64,000 nt of DNA from NCBI RefSeq assembly GCF_000003815.2, contig NC_049983.1, positions 20,102,009 to 20,166,008 of the forward strand. The letters are read 5' to 3'. The translations under genes and the position numbers were made by a program. Under the pieces are notes generated by a model that was not told where the DNA came from, did not search any database, and saw nothing but the letters and a program-made list of their open reading frames with translations. Below, piece by piece: positions 1 through 12,905 of this stretch (position 1 is its first letter; each line of letters opens with the position of its first letter). This DNA comes from Branchiostoma floridae. Lineage: Eukaryota > Chordata > Leptocardii > Amphioxiformes > Branchiostomatidae.

Positions 1-517
1 GAAACAATTAGATGAAAATTTGTGCGCTCCAGCCAATAACGAGGACATAGACTCTGTTGTGACATGTTTCATTTGTAGGTGTTTCAACAGTGTATATGAT
101 TCAACAGTGGCGGATTTACTTGCAGTTAATGTACGTAATGACGACTGGTACCCTCTTTCGGCCATGCAGCTCGCCCTGCAGCAGGAGTTGCACAGCGTGT
201 AATTTGACCTCACATTGCAACTTGCATGACGTACATAGAACAAAGTACAGACATTTTTCATCGCAGTTAAAATATCGTGATGATTACTTCCACTTTCAGC
301 CATGGTTTCTAATGATAACTAGCAAATTTAGACTACATCACTTTTAACCTCAGTTGTGCTGTAACTAGTCCAACTACCAGCTTCAGTTAAGACCTTTCAA
401 TACCTACTTCAACGAATAAGTCCAAACCGTTCCGCCATTCCCTTCTTACTAATTCTCACGTCGCCAGTGTTTTTTTTTAAAAACCACGCTTTTTGATAAT
501 GGTTTACTTCTTGATTA

Positions 518-761
518 GGCCCCCTTTCCACTAGGACGGCGATCGTGCTGCGCTCTCACTGCGACGTAAATAACATATGTGAAACCTTCGCTTTCACACT
601 GGGTATATCATACAAAACGTAAAAGTGTGATGGAGAAGACAACAAAACACACAAAGTGTAACAAGATTCGTTTATTTTCGATACAATTCGTTGAAAGATG
701 TGTCATATTGTAGGTCGCAGAGAGAGCGCGGCGAGAGCGCCGTCCTAGTGGAAAGGGGGTA
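518..761. mobile_element. Foldback MITE, Harbinger-like
   Basis: Terminal inverted repeats of about 50 bp bound this 244-bp element: the left end reads CCCCCTTTCCACTAGGACGG and the right end carries its reverse complement. The trinucleotide TTA flanks both sides (515-517 and 762-764), as expected for a PIF/Harbinger target-site duplication. There is no coding capacity, so it is non-autonomous. The family assignment is inferred from the TTA duplication and the GG start only. Confidence 0.6.
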
Positions 762-1038
762 TTATGAGACAAATAAAACCCTCTCAGATGGGTCCTAAAC
801 GGGTAACTTAAGGCAAAGGATTGATATTGTTAAAGTTTATCCATGGAAGAAAAGCAATTTCAACCTGTTGCTTTATGTATTGATCACTTTAAAAAAGGGA
901 CTACAGCGTTAGAAATGACTCATGAAATATCCATGTATCCAGTACATGTAATCACACAGGACCATACCATGTTAAGCTAGTGACAGGAGTCAATTGATGA
1001 TTGTATTTGAATTCTTGTGTGTTTTTTCCGGTGCAGAA

Positions 1039-4000
1039 ATGGCGGCAGCCGACGAGAAGATCGCTCCGGGCGGAGAGGACAAGCCCGGGGAGGATGTGGA
1101 CATCAGTAAGCTGAGTTCAGCACGTATACGCCCTGTGGCCGTCGAGCACACGCCAGCTCCCAAACGTCGTGAGAAAAGAAGGGCAGAATTGCCCTCTACC
1201 CCTGCAAAAGGCATCGAGAAAGATCCTAAACTCCGGCGCAAAGCTGTGTGTGAGACAAAACTTGGCCCACCCGGTGCCGACAGCGCCCCGCACCCTGGTC
1301 CACCCGAGCCCCGGTACCTGCATATAGGAGACCACATAGTGGAGTGCCCGGAGTACGACAAGACGTCTGTTTACGACAAACATGAGGATGTCCGCGGGTA
1401 CAAGGAAGAGGGAGTTGACTACGACTCACCCGGAGACCACATAGTGGAGTGTCCGGAGCACCGAGAGGAGTCCGTTTACGACAAACCTGAGGATGTCCGC
1501 GGGTACAAGGAGGAGGGGAAAGACTACGGCACCCCCGAGGAAGTAAGCTTTGCTAACAAGGCTAAAGGTACGTGTTGATAAACGTACAAGTAATGAATAG
1601 TCATAACTGCTACATTCAATCGGGTCAGACAGTTACAACATTCTATTTGGCATAGGTATGAGATCGCCCAACTCTACTTCAAAATTAAAAACAACAGCAT
1701 TGGGTAAATACTTAGCATCAACCATGGTATGGGGTCATCAGGCTCGTGTTCCATATCTCTTAGTTTTTGTGGGCCCTTTAAAAATTAATGTTTTATCTTT
1801 AACATGTCATTCAACAATTTGTACTTTCAGATATGACATCACATTATGAGTAATAAATCTTAAATGTCCAGACAATGGTGTATATTTTATTGGTTGCATA
1901 ATACATTAATGCTTGTAACGGGGGTCATCTATTGGGGGACCCTGATTTATGCAAATGTACTATTGCTTCTGGCTTCATAGTGGTATGTCCTTACATCATG
2001 TTTTTTTTAATGTTTCTATACATATGCACGTAAAGGACATTTGCATTCCCAACGGAATATTACGATTTCTCTTTCTATTCCTTTCCGAAAGGATCTGTTC
2101 AAGAAATGATATTTTTCCATCACTGCTGGGTTATTGTTGAGGTACTGTTGGTAAATGCATGCTGAAAGGCGACAGCGGATAATTAGAGTGTTTAATGTTG
2201 TACTTTGAAAACTCGTGAAGCTGGTATTGTTTTTGGGGTGTGTGTGTGTGTTCGTGTGTGCGCGTTCGTATGTGTGTGTGTGTGTGTGTAACGTTATGTG
2301 TGTTGTGTGTGTGTGTGTAACGTTATGTGTTGTGTGTGTGTGTGTGTGTGTAACGTTATGTGTGTTGTACGTGTGCACGTCGGTGAGTGACGTATGTTTG
2401 GGTGTAATAACAACTAGTTATCTTTTGCGTTCTACCTTAGCGCGTGTCGTTGGCATGTGGAACAAGGTGACAGTTAGTACATTGATTCTGCTTGCACTGG
2501 GCTGTGGCATCTTGATGATTGCGTCAGTTATCACCGCTTCAGTCCTGGCAACTCATCTCATACATGAGAAAAAGGTAGTTTACGTTTAGCTCGGATTTTC
2601 TATACTATACTATAAGACACTATGAACATGTTACTCACCTCAATTATCGACTGAACACCAGTCATCAGGACCATTTCCCACAACCATATGGAGATATCTT
2701 CAATTTACAGGGCCATTATATATACTCATTCAGGAATGGTGTTGTTGACACAGGTCTCACTTCTGCTTTGTGCACGTAAGTGTACGAATTATGATTTCTA
2801 TATTGCCGGTGGCTCATCAAAAATATTCTTAAACCGACTTCTGTCGTAGCTTTCACTCGACCAATGGACAATATACGATTCTTCAGGGCTGTAGTAACGA
2901 TGCAGTAGGATTTTCATTACACCACACCTTAAGAAGTATGAATTGATGCAACCATACATGCAAAGTTGTGACCCTGATCTTACACGTTGTTCGTATGGCT
3001 GTAGAATACATTCGATTCAAAGATGCAAGCAGGCATGATGGTCTCAAAAACACCTGGCCCTCCATCGTCCATGGCATTCTTCAACCACAGCAGCTCTGCC
3101 TCTCTTGTTGCCAAATATCAACCGGAATCAGCAGATTTATTTGCAAACACCACCGAGACCCTGCCTGTAACCGTCACATTTCTGTCAACTACAGGTAAGC
3201 AATGTTAGTTTGAGATTTCAAATGCTGATCTACGCTAACCAGAACCCTAAACATGCTGGTTGTCTATTGTCTAAAACAGGTGGCGAGGAGAGAGTGTAAA
3301 AAGCGAGTGCGACACCACGACTTGTCATTCTGTAGAAGGCGTTGTAGTGAAAAGTCAAAACCGGCGCGTCTCTGCTGTCATCTTCCCGAGTTCTAACAGA
3401 ATATAACATTAGGTAATCTATGTTAACATAGGCTTCTGACCACATTGGTGCAACGATAACAAAGTCCCGATATCCAAACCCCTTTTAGGGCAACATGAGG
3501 TGGCAGACTCCACCCAAAATACTTCTTTGCGACATTTCAAGTACCCACAGGCCAAGCATCACTGAGGATTTTTGGTATTGCTGAATCGCGCATATTGAGA
3601 AAACCCAAAACACATAGACACACAGATATACAGACATGCAGACATACTTACGCAGATACACACACACACACACAGAGACTCACTGATAGACAGACTTGCC
3701 GCAGATAATAAGGTATTTGGTACTTTGTTTCACTACAGACATGATTGGATGTGTGCAGAAGCCCTGTCAGCATGGAACCTGTGTGAACAAGGATACTGGT
3801 TACAGCTGCATCTGCCTTCCGGGATGGACTGGACAAAACTGCCAGCAAGGTGACTTGCGTAAACATTCATTCACTCACTCACTCACTCACTCACTCACTC
3901 ACTCACTCACTCACTCACTCACTCACTCACTCACTCCTTGCAGCGAAAGATTTTGTAACACATGCACTGTTAGTCAGCTCTAGAATGTATTTTCATGTAC

Positions 4001-7000
4001 ATATAGCATCAATGTACCTGGTATTGCTCAATATGTACATTCCTTTATGCTGAATGTGTGTATTCCCTTATTTTCCGTTATGGCGTCACCTTTATTATCC
4101 TACAACTACAGTAACTTCACTCTGGTTCTGTCCCTGATGCTGAAATGTCATAAACACCGATCATCCCCTGCTAACTTCACACTGATCATATCCTTGGTGT
4201 TGAGTTTAGATGTACACTGATTATCCTCCTAGCGACTTCACACTGGTCCTGTCCATGGAACTGAACCTACAATTACATTGATTGTTATTCTAATTACTTA
4301 GATTTAGACTAATTGACCCCTGCTAACTTCACACTAGTAATTTGTCCATGTTACTAACACTGATTATCCTTCACATGACTCCCATTCCCACTGGTTATTA
4401 CCTACAGGCGTCACACCGGTCCTGTCTCTAGTGCTGAGCACAATGCTAACTTATGCTTCGTTTTGACACAGACCGGAATGAGTGTGCCTCGAACCCATGC
4501 CAACATGGACGCTGTGTGAACCAAGATGGCGGCTACAAATGTATCTGTGACCCTGGATGGACTGGACGAAACTGTCAGCAAGGTGAGTTCTTTTTGTATA
4601 GCAGTCCATCTTTAAATGCGATGTAGCTGGAGTGTTCATCAAACGTAGCTGTAGGCTGTAGCTGTGCATCATGTGCTGTAGATGCTTGTCAGTTTGTTCC
4701 ATTTTTATCCTGTCCCTGGTGCTGAACGTAGATTCAAATTGATTATCCTTTTACTGGCTTCATACTAATTTTGTCTTTGGTGCTGACATTGCATAAACAG
4801 TAATCAAACCTAAAACCCTGGTTCAGAACTCACATTCACGATGATTATCCTCCTACTTACTTCACACTGGTCCTAAACTCACATTCACTAATCATCCTCC
4901 TACAAATTTCACAGTGGTCGTGTCCCCGGTGCTAAACTCACATTCAAACTGACCATCCTCCTACTAACTTCACACTGGTCCTGTCCCTGGTGCTGAATTT
5001 ATATTCACACTGGTTATCCTCTTAGGGACTTCACACTGGTCCTGTCCATGGAACTGAGCCTACATTTACATTCTAACTACCTACATTTAGACTAGTAATC
5101 CCCCTACTAACTTCACATTGGTTCTGGCCCTGGTACTGAACTTCCCTTAACACCGACTATTCTTCAAATGACTCACATCCACACTGGTTATTCCCCAACA
5201 CACAGCACACCGGTCCTGTCTCAAGTGATGTGCAGAATACTAACTCATGTCCCGTTTCGACACAGATCAGAATGAGTGTGCCTCTAACCCCTGCCAACAT
5301 GGACGCTGTGTAAACCAAGACGGTGGCTACAAATGTATCTGCAGGCCTGGGTGGACTGGACGAAACTGTGAGAGAGGCGAGTTTGTCTTGTGTAGCAGTC
5401 CAGCTATAAATGTGGTGTAACTGGAGTGTTTTGATACTCATCTTACGTTACCTGTTGTAGATGCTTGTCAGTCTGTTCCATTCTACGGCCCTGTCCATGG
5501 TGCTAAACTTACATTCACGTTGGTTATCCTTCTACTAACTTCACACTGGTTCTGAAATAACTTCACACTGGTTCTGTCCCTGGCACTGAATGCACGTTTA
5601 TATTGATGATCTTTTTCAATTTTTAAAAAATTCCAATGACTTCACACTGGTTCTGCACCTAAAGCTGAACTTACATTAACATTGGTTGTCCTCTATTATC
5701 TTCACACCCGTATTGTCCCTAGTGCTGAGCACAATAGCATTTTTCTATTTGACACAGACCGGAATGAGCGTACATCGAACCCATGCCAACATGGACGCTG
5801 TGTGAACGAAGATGGCGGCTACAAATGTACCTGTGAACCTGGATGGACTGGACGAAACTGTGAGAAAGGTGAGGTCTTCTTGTAAAGCCGTCCATCTTTA
5901 TATGTGGTGTGACTGTGGTGTAAATACCCGACATCTAACGTTATGTGTTGTAGATACTTTTAAGTTTGTTCCATCCTATGACCCTGTCCCTGGTGCTGAA
6001 AGTACATTCACCTTTATTATCCTCATACTAACTTCACACTGGATGCTGATATTACATAAACACTAGCTTAACACTGGTCATGTCCTTTGTGCTGAACTTA
6101 TATGCACACCGATCATCCTCCTGCTAACTTCACATTGGTTCTGTCTTTGGTGCTGAACGTGCATTCACACTGATTATCCTTCAAATTCTAATGGCTTCCC
6201 TCTAGTCCTGTCATTAATGCTGAACTTACATTAACATTGATTGTCTTCACACCGGTCATATCTGTGGCGATAACACAATATTTGTTTCCTCTTTGACGTA
6301 GACCTGAACGAGTGTATCTGGAAACCATGTCAACATGGACGCTGTCTGAACCAAGATGGCGGCTACAAATGTACCTGTGACCCTGGATGGATTGGACGAA
6401 ACTGTCAGCAAGGTGAGTTCTTTTTTGTGTAGCAGTCAAACTCTAACTGCAGTGTTCCTGGAATTTCTTCCTACATTGAATTTTTTACCCGACAGACTCT
6501 TTGGAAATAAAGTATAAATGTCTGGCATTTTCGGCTGTAGAAGCTTTTCAGTTTGTTCCATTTAAAACAACAACTTACTTTCCGTTATCTCACAGACATA
6601 AATGCGTGTATGAGGAACGCATGCCAACATGGACGCTGTGCGAACCAAGATGGCGACTACAACTGTACCTGTGACCCTGGATGGACTGGGCACAACTGTC
6701 AGCAAGGTGAGTTCCTCTTGTATAGCAGAGAAAGTTTGAACTTTCAACTTTACATTTAAACTTTGTTAACGGTAATATAAGTCATTTAGTCAAGAATCTC
6801 AGACTAGTAAAGGAAGGAAATATCATGTTGTGGAATTCGTTTCTGCATTAGTCGTTAGGCCCTTGTCTAATTGGCTATGTCGGCGAATATTCTCCCTATA
6901 GCCATCGTAGTTAGTCTGTTGCAGCAGTAAAGGTTTTATATCCAGTCTGATTTTTTTTCTTCTTCTGTTGTCAGTTTCAAGATCATTGGTCCAATTAACT

Positions 7001-9010
7001 ACCCGTTTGTTTGTCTGGAAACAATAATAAATTAGCAAACTGTACTTTCCTGTTCCAACACAGACCAGAATGAATGTACCATAAATCCCTGCCAACATGG
7101 ACGCTGTGTGAACAATGATGGTAGCTACAGGTGTATCTGCAGCCCACGATGGATTGGACAGAACTGTCAGCTAGGTGAGGTCGTTTTGTGTGTCGGTCTA
7201 ACTGTAAATGGCGAGTTTTAAAATTCTGTTTGTTGTAGACGATTGTCAATTTGTTCCATTTTGCTGGCCCTCTCCTTGGTGCATTCACCCTGATCATCCT
7301 CCTTACCACCTTTACAACTTTCCTTATGTTGGGCACAAAAACTATTTTCCGTTTTGACACAGACCTGAATGAATGTACCAGGAAGCCATGCCAACATGGA
7401 CGCTGTGTGAACCAAGATGGCGGCTACAAATGTATCTGTGACCCTGGATGGACTGGACAGAACTGCCAGCAAGGTGAATTCTATTCTAATTTTGGAAAAT
7501 AAAGGCTTAGCCCATTCAGATTGAACAGAACCCTGGGGTTTGATTGATTGATTGAAAATCCGTCATCTCATTATACTGTCGTTTGTTCCAGCCAAGCTAT
7601 GCCGTCGTGGGTGGAGTGGATATAAGGGTCACTGCTACACGTTGGTGACAAAAGCAGACAACTGGCAAAATGCGAACTCAAAGTGTAAACAGGATGGTGC
7701 GAATTTGGCCTCTATCACCAGCCGTGAGGAGGCCAACTTCATCAACAATATCATCGTTGGTGGTAGGTTATACATGAAGCTCATTATCATCATAGACTCC
7801 AGCTAGAGTCAAAAGTTGTTCCAAAACAAAAGTGGATTAAACTTTTGACCGTCCTTGCAGTGGTCGTCAAATGTAATTGACAAAATAGCTAGATCATGTG
7901 GCCTTACGGACACGATGATGAAGAAGGACAGCTGGGTTGGATAGAATATTTTCCTGTCTCAATTTAGTCAAATGAAACTGGCCAAAGAAGCGCTCCCTTT
8001 ATAAGGTCAGCCGTTATGTCATTGGCAACGAACAAGTGGTTACATATTTCTAATAAGTTAGCAAGCATTTCAAATAGCGCACCACGCTGGTAACATTAGG
8101 ATATGTGTGTACATTGTGTTTTTCACAATTGTCCAGATATCTAATTGATTTATATTACAAATGAAGAACAATTAGATGTCCTGGAATATTTGATGATGCC
8201 CTGCCTTTACTTTTGCGTATGCTGCACTGTGACATTAGGCCTGCCCGGTTATCATGACCACCAAATAAACCAGCGGGCTAGCGTACTTCACATTTCTTTG
8301 GCAAGAATCTTTTAATGAAAGGAACAGAAGTGATTAAATTAACATTTAAGCGCTCTCCATGGCGCACTGATTTATCTCATATTCCTACAAAGCATTCTTT
8401 TAGAAGATAGAACTAAAAGAAAATTGAATCATGTCACTCACTCCTCAGGAACCATTACATGTATGACGAGCTGATAATAAACAAGATGCTTTCTATGGTC
8501 ACAGCTCCTGTTGGGAACTGGGGTGTTCATCTAGTCTGGTTTGGACTGAATCGCAAGGATGAAAAGTTCCGTCAGTTTACCGATGGGTCAAAGGTCACCT
8601 ACACGAACTGGGAGCCGGGAGAGCCTAACAACAATTGCAATATTATGTCATGGTTTGAAGGACAGGAATGTGTCGGTGTGTACTCAAAGGTGAGTACTTT
8701 AATTATCTGCGATTACATATTTAAGGTTCAAGAGGCTTAAGATAATCATGATAATAACTTAAGCGAAAACATAAGAACGATAAATTGCAGATAAATTAAG
8801 ATAATGATATACAAGAAGAATGAAAGACATAGGTAATTAAAGGTGAAATATTAGCTATTCTAGGACATATGAACAACTTAGTTCTAATTCCACCTTTTTT
8901 ACCAGGATGGAGATGCCGGCCTCATTTTCCGCGTCCAGGTGAAGAGAGGACAGTGGAATGACGATCAGTGCTCCCGTCACTATCCCTTCATTTGCAAGCG
9001 TCCCAAATAA
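1039..9010 (+). CDS. Type II membrane protein, 8 EGF + C-type lectin
   Basis: Fourteen coding exons join in phase: 1039-1567, 2441-2574, 3005-3194, 3739-3849, 4472-4582, 5266-5376, 5758-5868, 6302-6412, 6596-6706, 7064-7174, 7363-7473, 7592-7766, 8449-8689, 8906-9010 (753 residues). A splice acceptor lies two bases before the start ATG, so the 5' UTR begins in an unseen upstream exon. Residues 1-176 are a charged cytosolic tail with two 36-residue repeats. One hydrophobic helix lies near 186-213. A stalk (222-284) with two N-glycosylation sequons follows. Eight EGF modules of 37 residues, each a 111-bp phase 1-1 exon, carry D-x-N-E-C and N-x-D-G-x-Y calcium-binding signatures. The C-terminal lectin domain (about 581-753) keeps WFGL, EPN (near 697) and WND (near 736), the calcium and mannose-type sugar-binding motifs. 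There is no signal peptide, so type II topology with the lectin outside is inferred. It is likely a surface pattern-recognition or adhesion receptor. The exon 12 donor (GTTATA) was chosen because it keeps the frame. Confidence 0.85.
2237..2352. repeat. GT-rich microsatellite
   Basis: Alternating GT runs are interrupted by repeated AACGTTATGT blocks. They lie in the first intron of the EGF-lectin gene, just before the transmembrane exon. Confidence 0.9.
3868..3936. repeat. (TCAC)n microsatellite
   Basis: About 17 uninterrupted tetranucleotide units begin 18 bases after the donor of the first EGF exon. Confidence 0.95.
4110..6245. repeat. Degenerate ~60-bp intronic repeat around EGF exons
   Basis: The introns between the first EGF exons are largely built from a diverged unit of about 60 bp. 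Its recurring blocks are CTTCACACTGGT, CCTGGTGCTGAA, a CATTCACACTGATTATCC-like block, then CTCCTACTAA. Recognisable copies occur near 4120, 4180, 4240, 4860, 4960, 5030, 5110, 5520, 5640, 5990 and 6120. The sequence just before each acceptor (GCTGAGCACAAT...TTGACACAG) is also shared. This shows that exons were copied together with their flanking introns. Confidence 0.75.
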
Positions 9011-9075
9011 CAATAATCCACCCTGTGAGAGAAACAAATACGACCTTGTATCTCCTAACATGGCTCTAGCTGTCG

Positions 9076-9081
9076 AATAAA
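9076..9081 (+). terminator. Poly(A) signal AATAAA
   Basis: A canonical AATAAA lies 66 bases after the stop codon of the EGF-lectin gene and probably ends its short 3' UTR. Confidence 0.6.
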
Positions 9082-10122
9082 GTTAGCGGGGCGTTATATT
9101 GTTACCGTAAACGCCTAAGGAATAGTGGTACATTAGTGTTATTATCATACAGACAATTCAAAGTCATAATGTTGACAAGTTGCAATCCATCATTCCTTCA
9201 AGTGCGCATTCGTAGCTTCTTGGCCGATCATGAATGAACTGGTTTTGCTTACATTAACCGATGGGAATGGAGACGTCTGATTGGTCCATGCAGCCATGAC
9301 CCAGCACTTGTTGTTATCTTTTTGTAACAATCATGAGTTGTTTTCTTATTTTAATTGGATAACTCTTTTGCCTGATAACTAAATTGATTGTAATAAGTAC
9401 TGTTTATTTAATACCCTTTTTTCATATGTTCAATAGCAGAAAAGCCCTGGTTACAAGTTTGTGACCGAGTACACTGTACAATTAATATGAATATCATTAG
9501 TATTATAAGTTTGAAGACTAAAAGGTTTTCTTGTATATTTGTATTCCTTGCTAGTTTGGAAGGACTTTTGAATATACCTGTGTGGCTTTACATGAGTACA
9601 ATTTCTAAAATGTCATTTGGACGCCTGTCTAACGAGCGAAAACAATATTTCAACGGTTGGAATACTAGTTGCAAGATGATAGTTGACAGCTCAGAATGCA
9701 TAGTTACAAACCTAGTTTTCACTGTTATGGTTGTTCTTACGTACCGATCCGAGTGAAATATGACATTGTGTGTGACAATTACTTAAATGTAATTTCGATA
9801 GCAGCTCATTGGAAGAAAAGACAGGTTGCAAAAAGATCTTGAGAAAGATTACATTATGTTTTACTCATCTTAATTAACTTGACTTAAGTGCAGAGAGATG
9901 CAGTGAAAATTGTACCTGTAGAGTTTACATTGCCATTTGCCTATTTCTGGTGAAGTGCAATGGTAATGACTTAACGTTATTACTGAAAAGTATATCATAG
10001 TGAATATCCATATATAAGGAAAGGTCATGAGATGCATTGATTAGTCTTTCTGAATGATTTTGCTATGTACATGCTATATGTACTTAGTTACGTGTATGTG
10101 TGTGTGCGTGCGCGTGTGTGTG

Positions 10123-10171
<49 letters not shown>

Positions 10172-11097
10172 GTGTGCTAGTATGTGTGTGCGGGCGCGTG
10201 CGTGTGTGAGGCGCGGTGTATACACGATATAGAATATAGGACATATATACAATCATTTTGTCAGTAAAAGATTCCTTAAATGTTATATAGCACCCGACAA
10301 ACTTGAATTGTGTTGTAACTCGTAGATGCTAAGATTTGAATAGATCTGAATCAAAGCAAACAACATTTTTAAATGTAAACCTGAAAATGGTTTTCTGTGT
10401 ACTCAGAAAGATGTAAGTTACACACTCATATGATGGCATTTGAAATTAAAACCTAGTTGTCACTACTATGGTTGTTTTTACATAGCAATCAGAGTAAAAT
10501 AGATGCTAATGATGTGATATTAATATTCAATAGCAATTACGTCATTACGGTTTGGTCACAGATCATTGTAAGAAAGGAATGGTTGTATCAAGAGCGATTT
10601 CTTAGTGCTTAAGTTATCTTACTTACTCAAGCTTATAAGATTTAATAAGCAGCGGAGAGAGACAAATGAATCTGTATATGTTGGAGGTGAGTAATAAGAA
10701 TAAAGTACATCACAAGAAGCATTTTCTGTAAGTATTTTTTGGAAGGAAATTGAATACAGCGGCGCAACTCTCAGCGGGCAATGTTTCTTTTGGCGTTCAC
10801 CGCAGGATCAGAAAGGAAAATAATTATTAGCGCAGGAACACATACATCAAAATGTTTCAGATAATAATAGTAACACCAATCTGATACTGTATAATTTTCC
10901 TGCATATGTCCGGAAGGCGTATGCTCCTGCTCTTATCGAGTTGCCTAGTTAATGGAACATATTTTGTGCACATCCACCATCGGCCAGTTGTCTGTTCCTG
11001 TCCAACGGGTCTTTCTACTTCGCTCCAGTGACTTTTGGACCAGTTTCCTGACAACAAGTCCCGAAATCTCTCCAGGTTTTGGACCTTGAGAGCCAAA
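9082..11097. other. Intergenic; diverged internal duplication
   Basis: I see no convincing gene here. The segment around 9700-9830 (CCTAGTTTTCACTGTTATGG, a GTTCTTAC block, then AGAAAAGACAGGTTG) is clearly related to 10450-10590 (CCTAGTTGTCACTACTATGG and its continuation), about 740 bp apart in the same orientation. A GT microsatellite fills 10097-10206. The 89-codon open frame at 9487-9756 overlaps the first copy and looks like chance. Confidence 0.55.
10097..10206. repeat. (GT)n microsatellite
   Basis: A long alternating GT tract with a few C and A interruptions, in the interval between the EGF-lectin gene and the next gene. Confidence 0.95.
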
Positions 11098-12866
11098 ATG
11101 GGTTGTTTTCGGGCCTGTTCAGGATGGGCGAGTATTTTGTTTGTAGTTTTTCTACTGAATGCGGTCCAGACGGCGACGTCTTTTTCAGGTAAGCTTCCAT
11201 CGCCTCACTTTTTAGTACATGTGTTTTGTGTGACTGAATATGGGTCACATTCCATATTTCTGTTATGATTATCTGTTAGTGTCAGTAAAACATCATGGTG
11301 ATTCTTCGGTCACATCATGCACGTACAGTTTTATATTACATCTGTAATATCTGCCAAGTATGTTTTACATGTTTTACAAGATTTAGCTCTTGTTTGTGTG
11401 CCTGTACTGTGTAACCAACAATCGACAAGGCATGCTTTAACTTTTGGCGTTGCTGTTGGTCAATACGATTCTCTTCTCGATGTGTGCGCTGTGAGATACC
11501 TTTTAGGTCACATGATAGCAGTAATATTCATTTTAGGTCACAGCAAGGAATATCAATGTTATCTGAACATACATCATGGGGTTTATATCAATGCGAAATG
11601 AATTTATCCAATGGGTATGATGATGTCAATCATAGAAACGAGCATATGTAGGCAGGAGATACTGACTTCTTCCCGACAACGTTTACATTTGTTTCTGGTC
11701 GGGAAACATTTGATTTTATTCAGAGAGAGTATCTGTTGGAGTGTTTCTGCTTGTAAGAAACAGCAAAATGTTCAGAAAATGCTATTTTGTGTGTGTGTGT
11801 GAATCATATGGCTGACTTCACATGACATACAATGTACTGTAAACTAACACAAATGCTAGACAGAAATATTCTAAGTGGAAGCGGAATAATTCTGACATGT
11901 GTAATATACACGTGAACGTCGTCTCTAATGTTTCAAACACCGCCAATTGCTGAAGGTGACGATAAACTGGCAAACACAAAGAGCTGGGATGAACACTGAG
12001 TTGTCTGTTAGATGAGGCGAGCCCATGGCTGGAGGCTTGCAATTTTTGAAGTCAGGGCAGGTGGTCCAACAACATGTCAGACAAATCTGTGCCCAATCCA
12101 CAAACATTTATACATGTAGAGGACGAGGACAACCAGGGTTACTTGCTCATCACTATTTCAGTTCATAGCTCGCTGGTGCTTTTCAACACTCTGTGACAAA
12201 ACACAGAAAGACAAATATTCAAATTGTTTTACACCTTATTTACAAATGACATAACTAAACATAGAACCAAATTGACAATACACAGGACTAGACCACAGGT
12301 TGTACCAGAGTCGATCATTCTGCTGGTAGCCCTCGTACCCAAAACTACACACTAGGGGTGGGTACCGGTACAGAAAATTCAGGTCCAGGTCCGGTTCAGG
12401 TCCAAATGATCAGGTCCGGACCTGAACCTGGACCTGATTCAGTATGACTCATACCAATTGTCCATTTCACTACAAAGAAATATGTTTGGCGGGGTATTAG
12501 ACTTACACTGGCGTTTTAAAATCCTACAACGCTAACTGCACCTGTACGATTGACTGTAAACCTTGGTAGAAATTACTATAAAGTCTACTCTACTTCACTC
12601 TTGTCATTTTCTTCCAACTGCAAGCGCCAAAACGTGTGAATGCCTGATAAAATAATATGTTAATTTTCTAATCGGTCCAACATCCGGTCCACCTAATTTT
12701 TTCAGGTCCGGTTTTTCTGGACCGGTCCAACAAGAAAAACCGGTTTTGTACCGGTACGCTGTACCGATACCCAGCCCTACTACACACCATTTGTAGGAGA
12801 GAAATCCAGATGAAGACAATCTACAGTGCCGTGTGTGTGTGTTTGTGTGTGTGTGTGTTTGTTTGT

Positions 12867-12905
<39 letters not shown>

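Noticed and set aside
2016-2378. Thr/His-rich minus-strand frame
   Set aside because: Product of the GT microsatellite.
9487-9756. 89-codon frame as a small gene
   Set aside because: No start context, splice sites or family features, and it lies partly in a duplicated non-coding segment.
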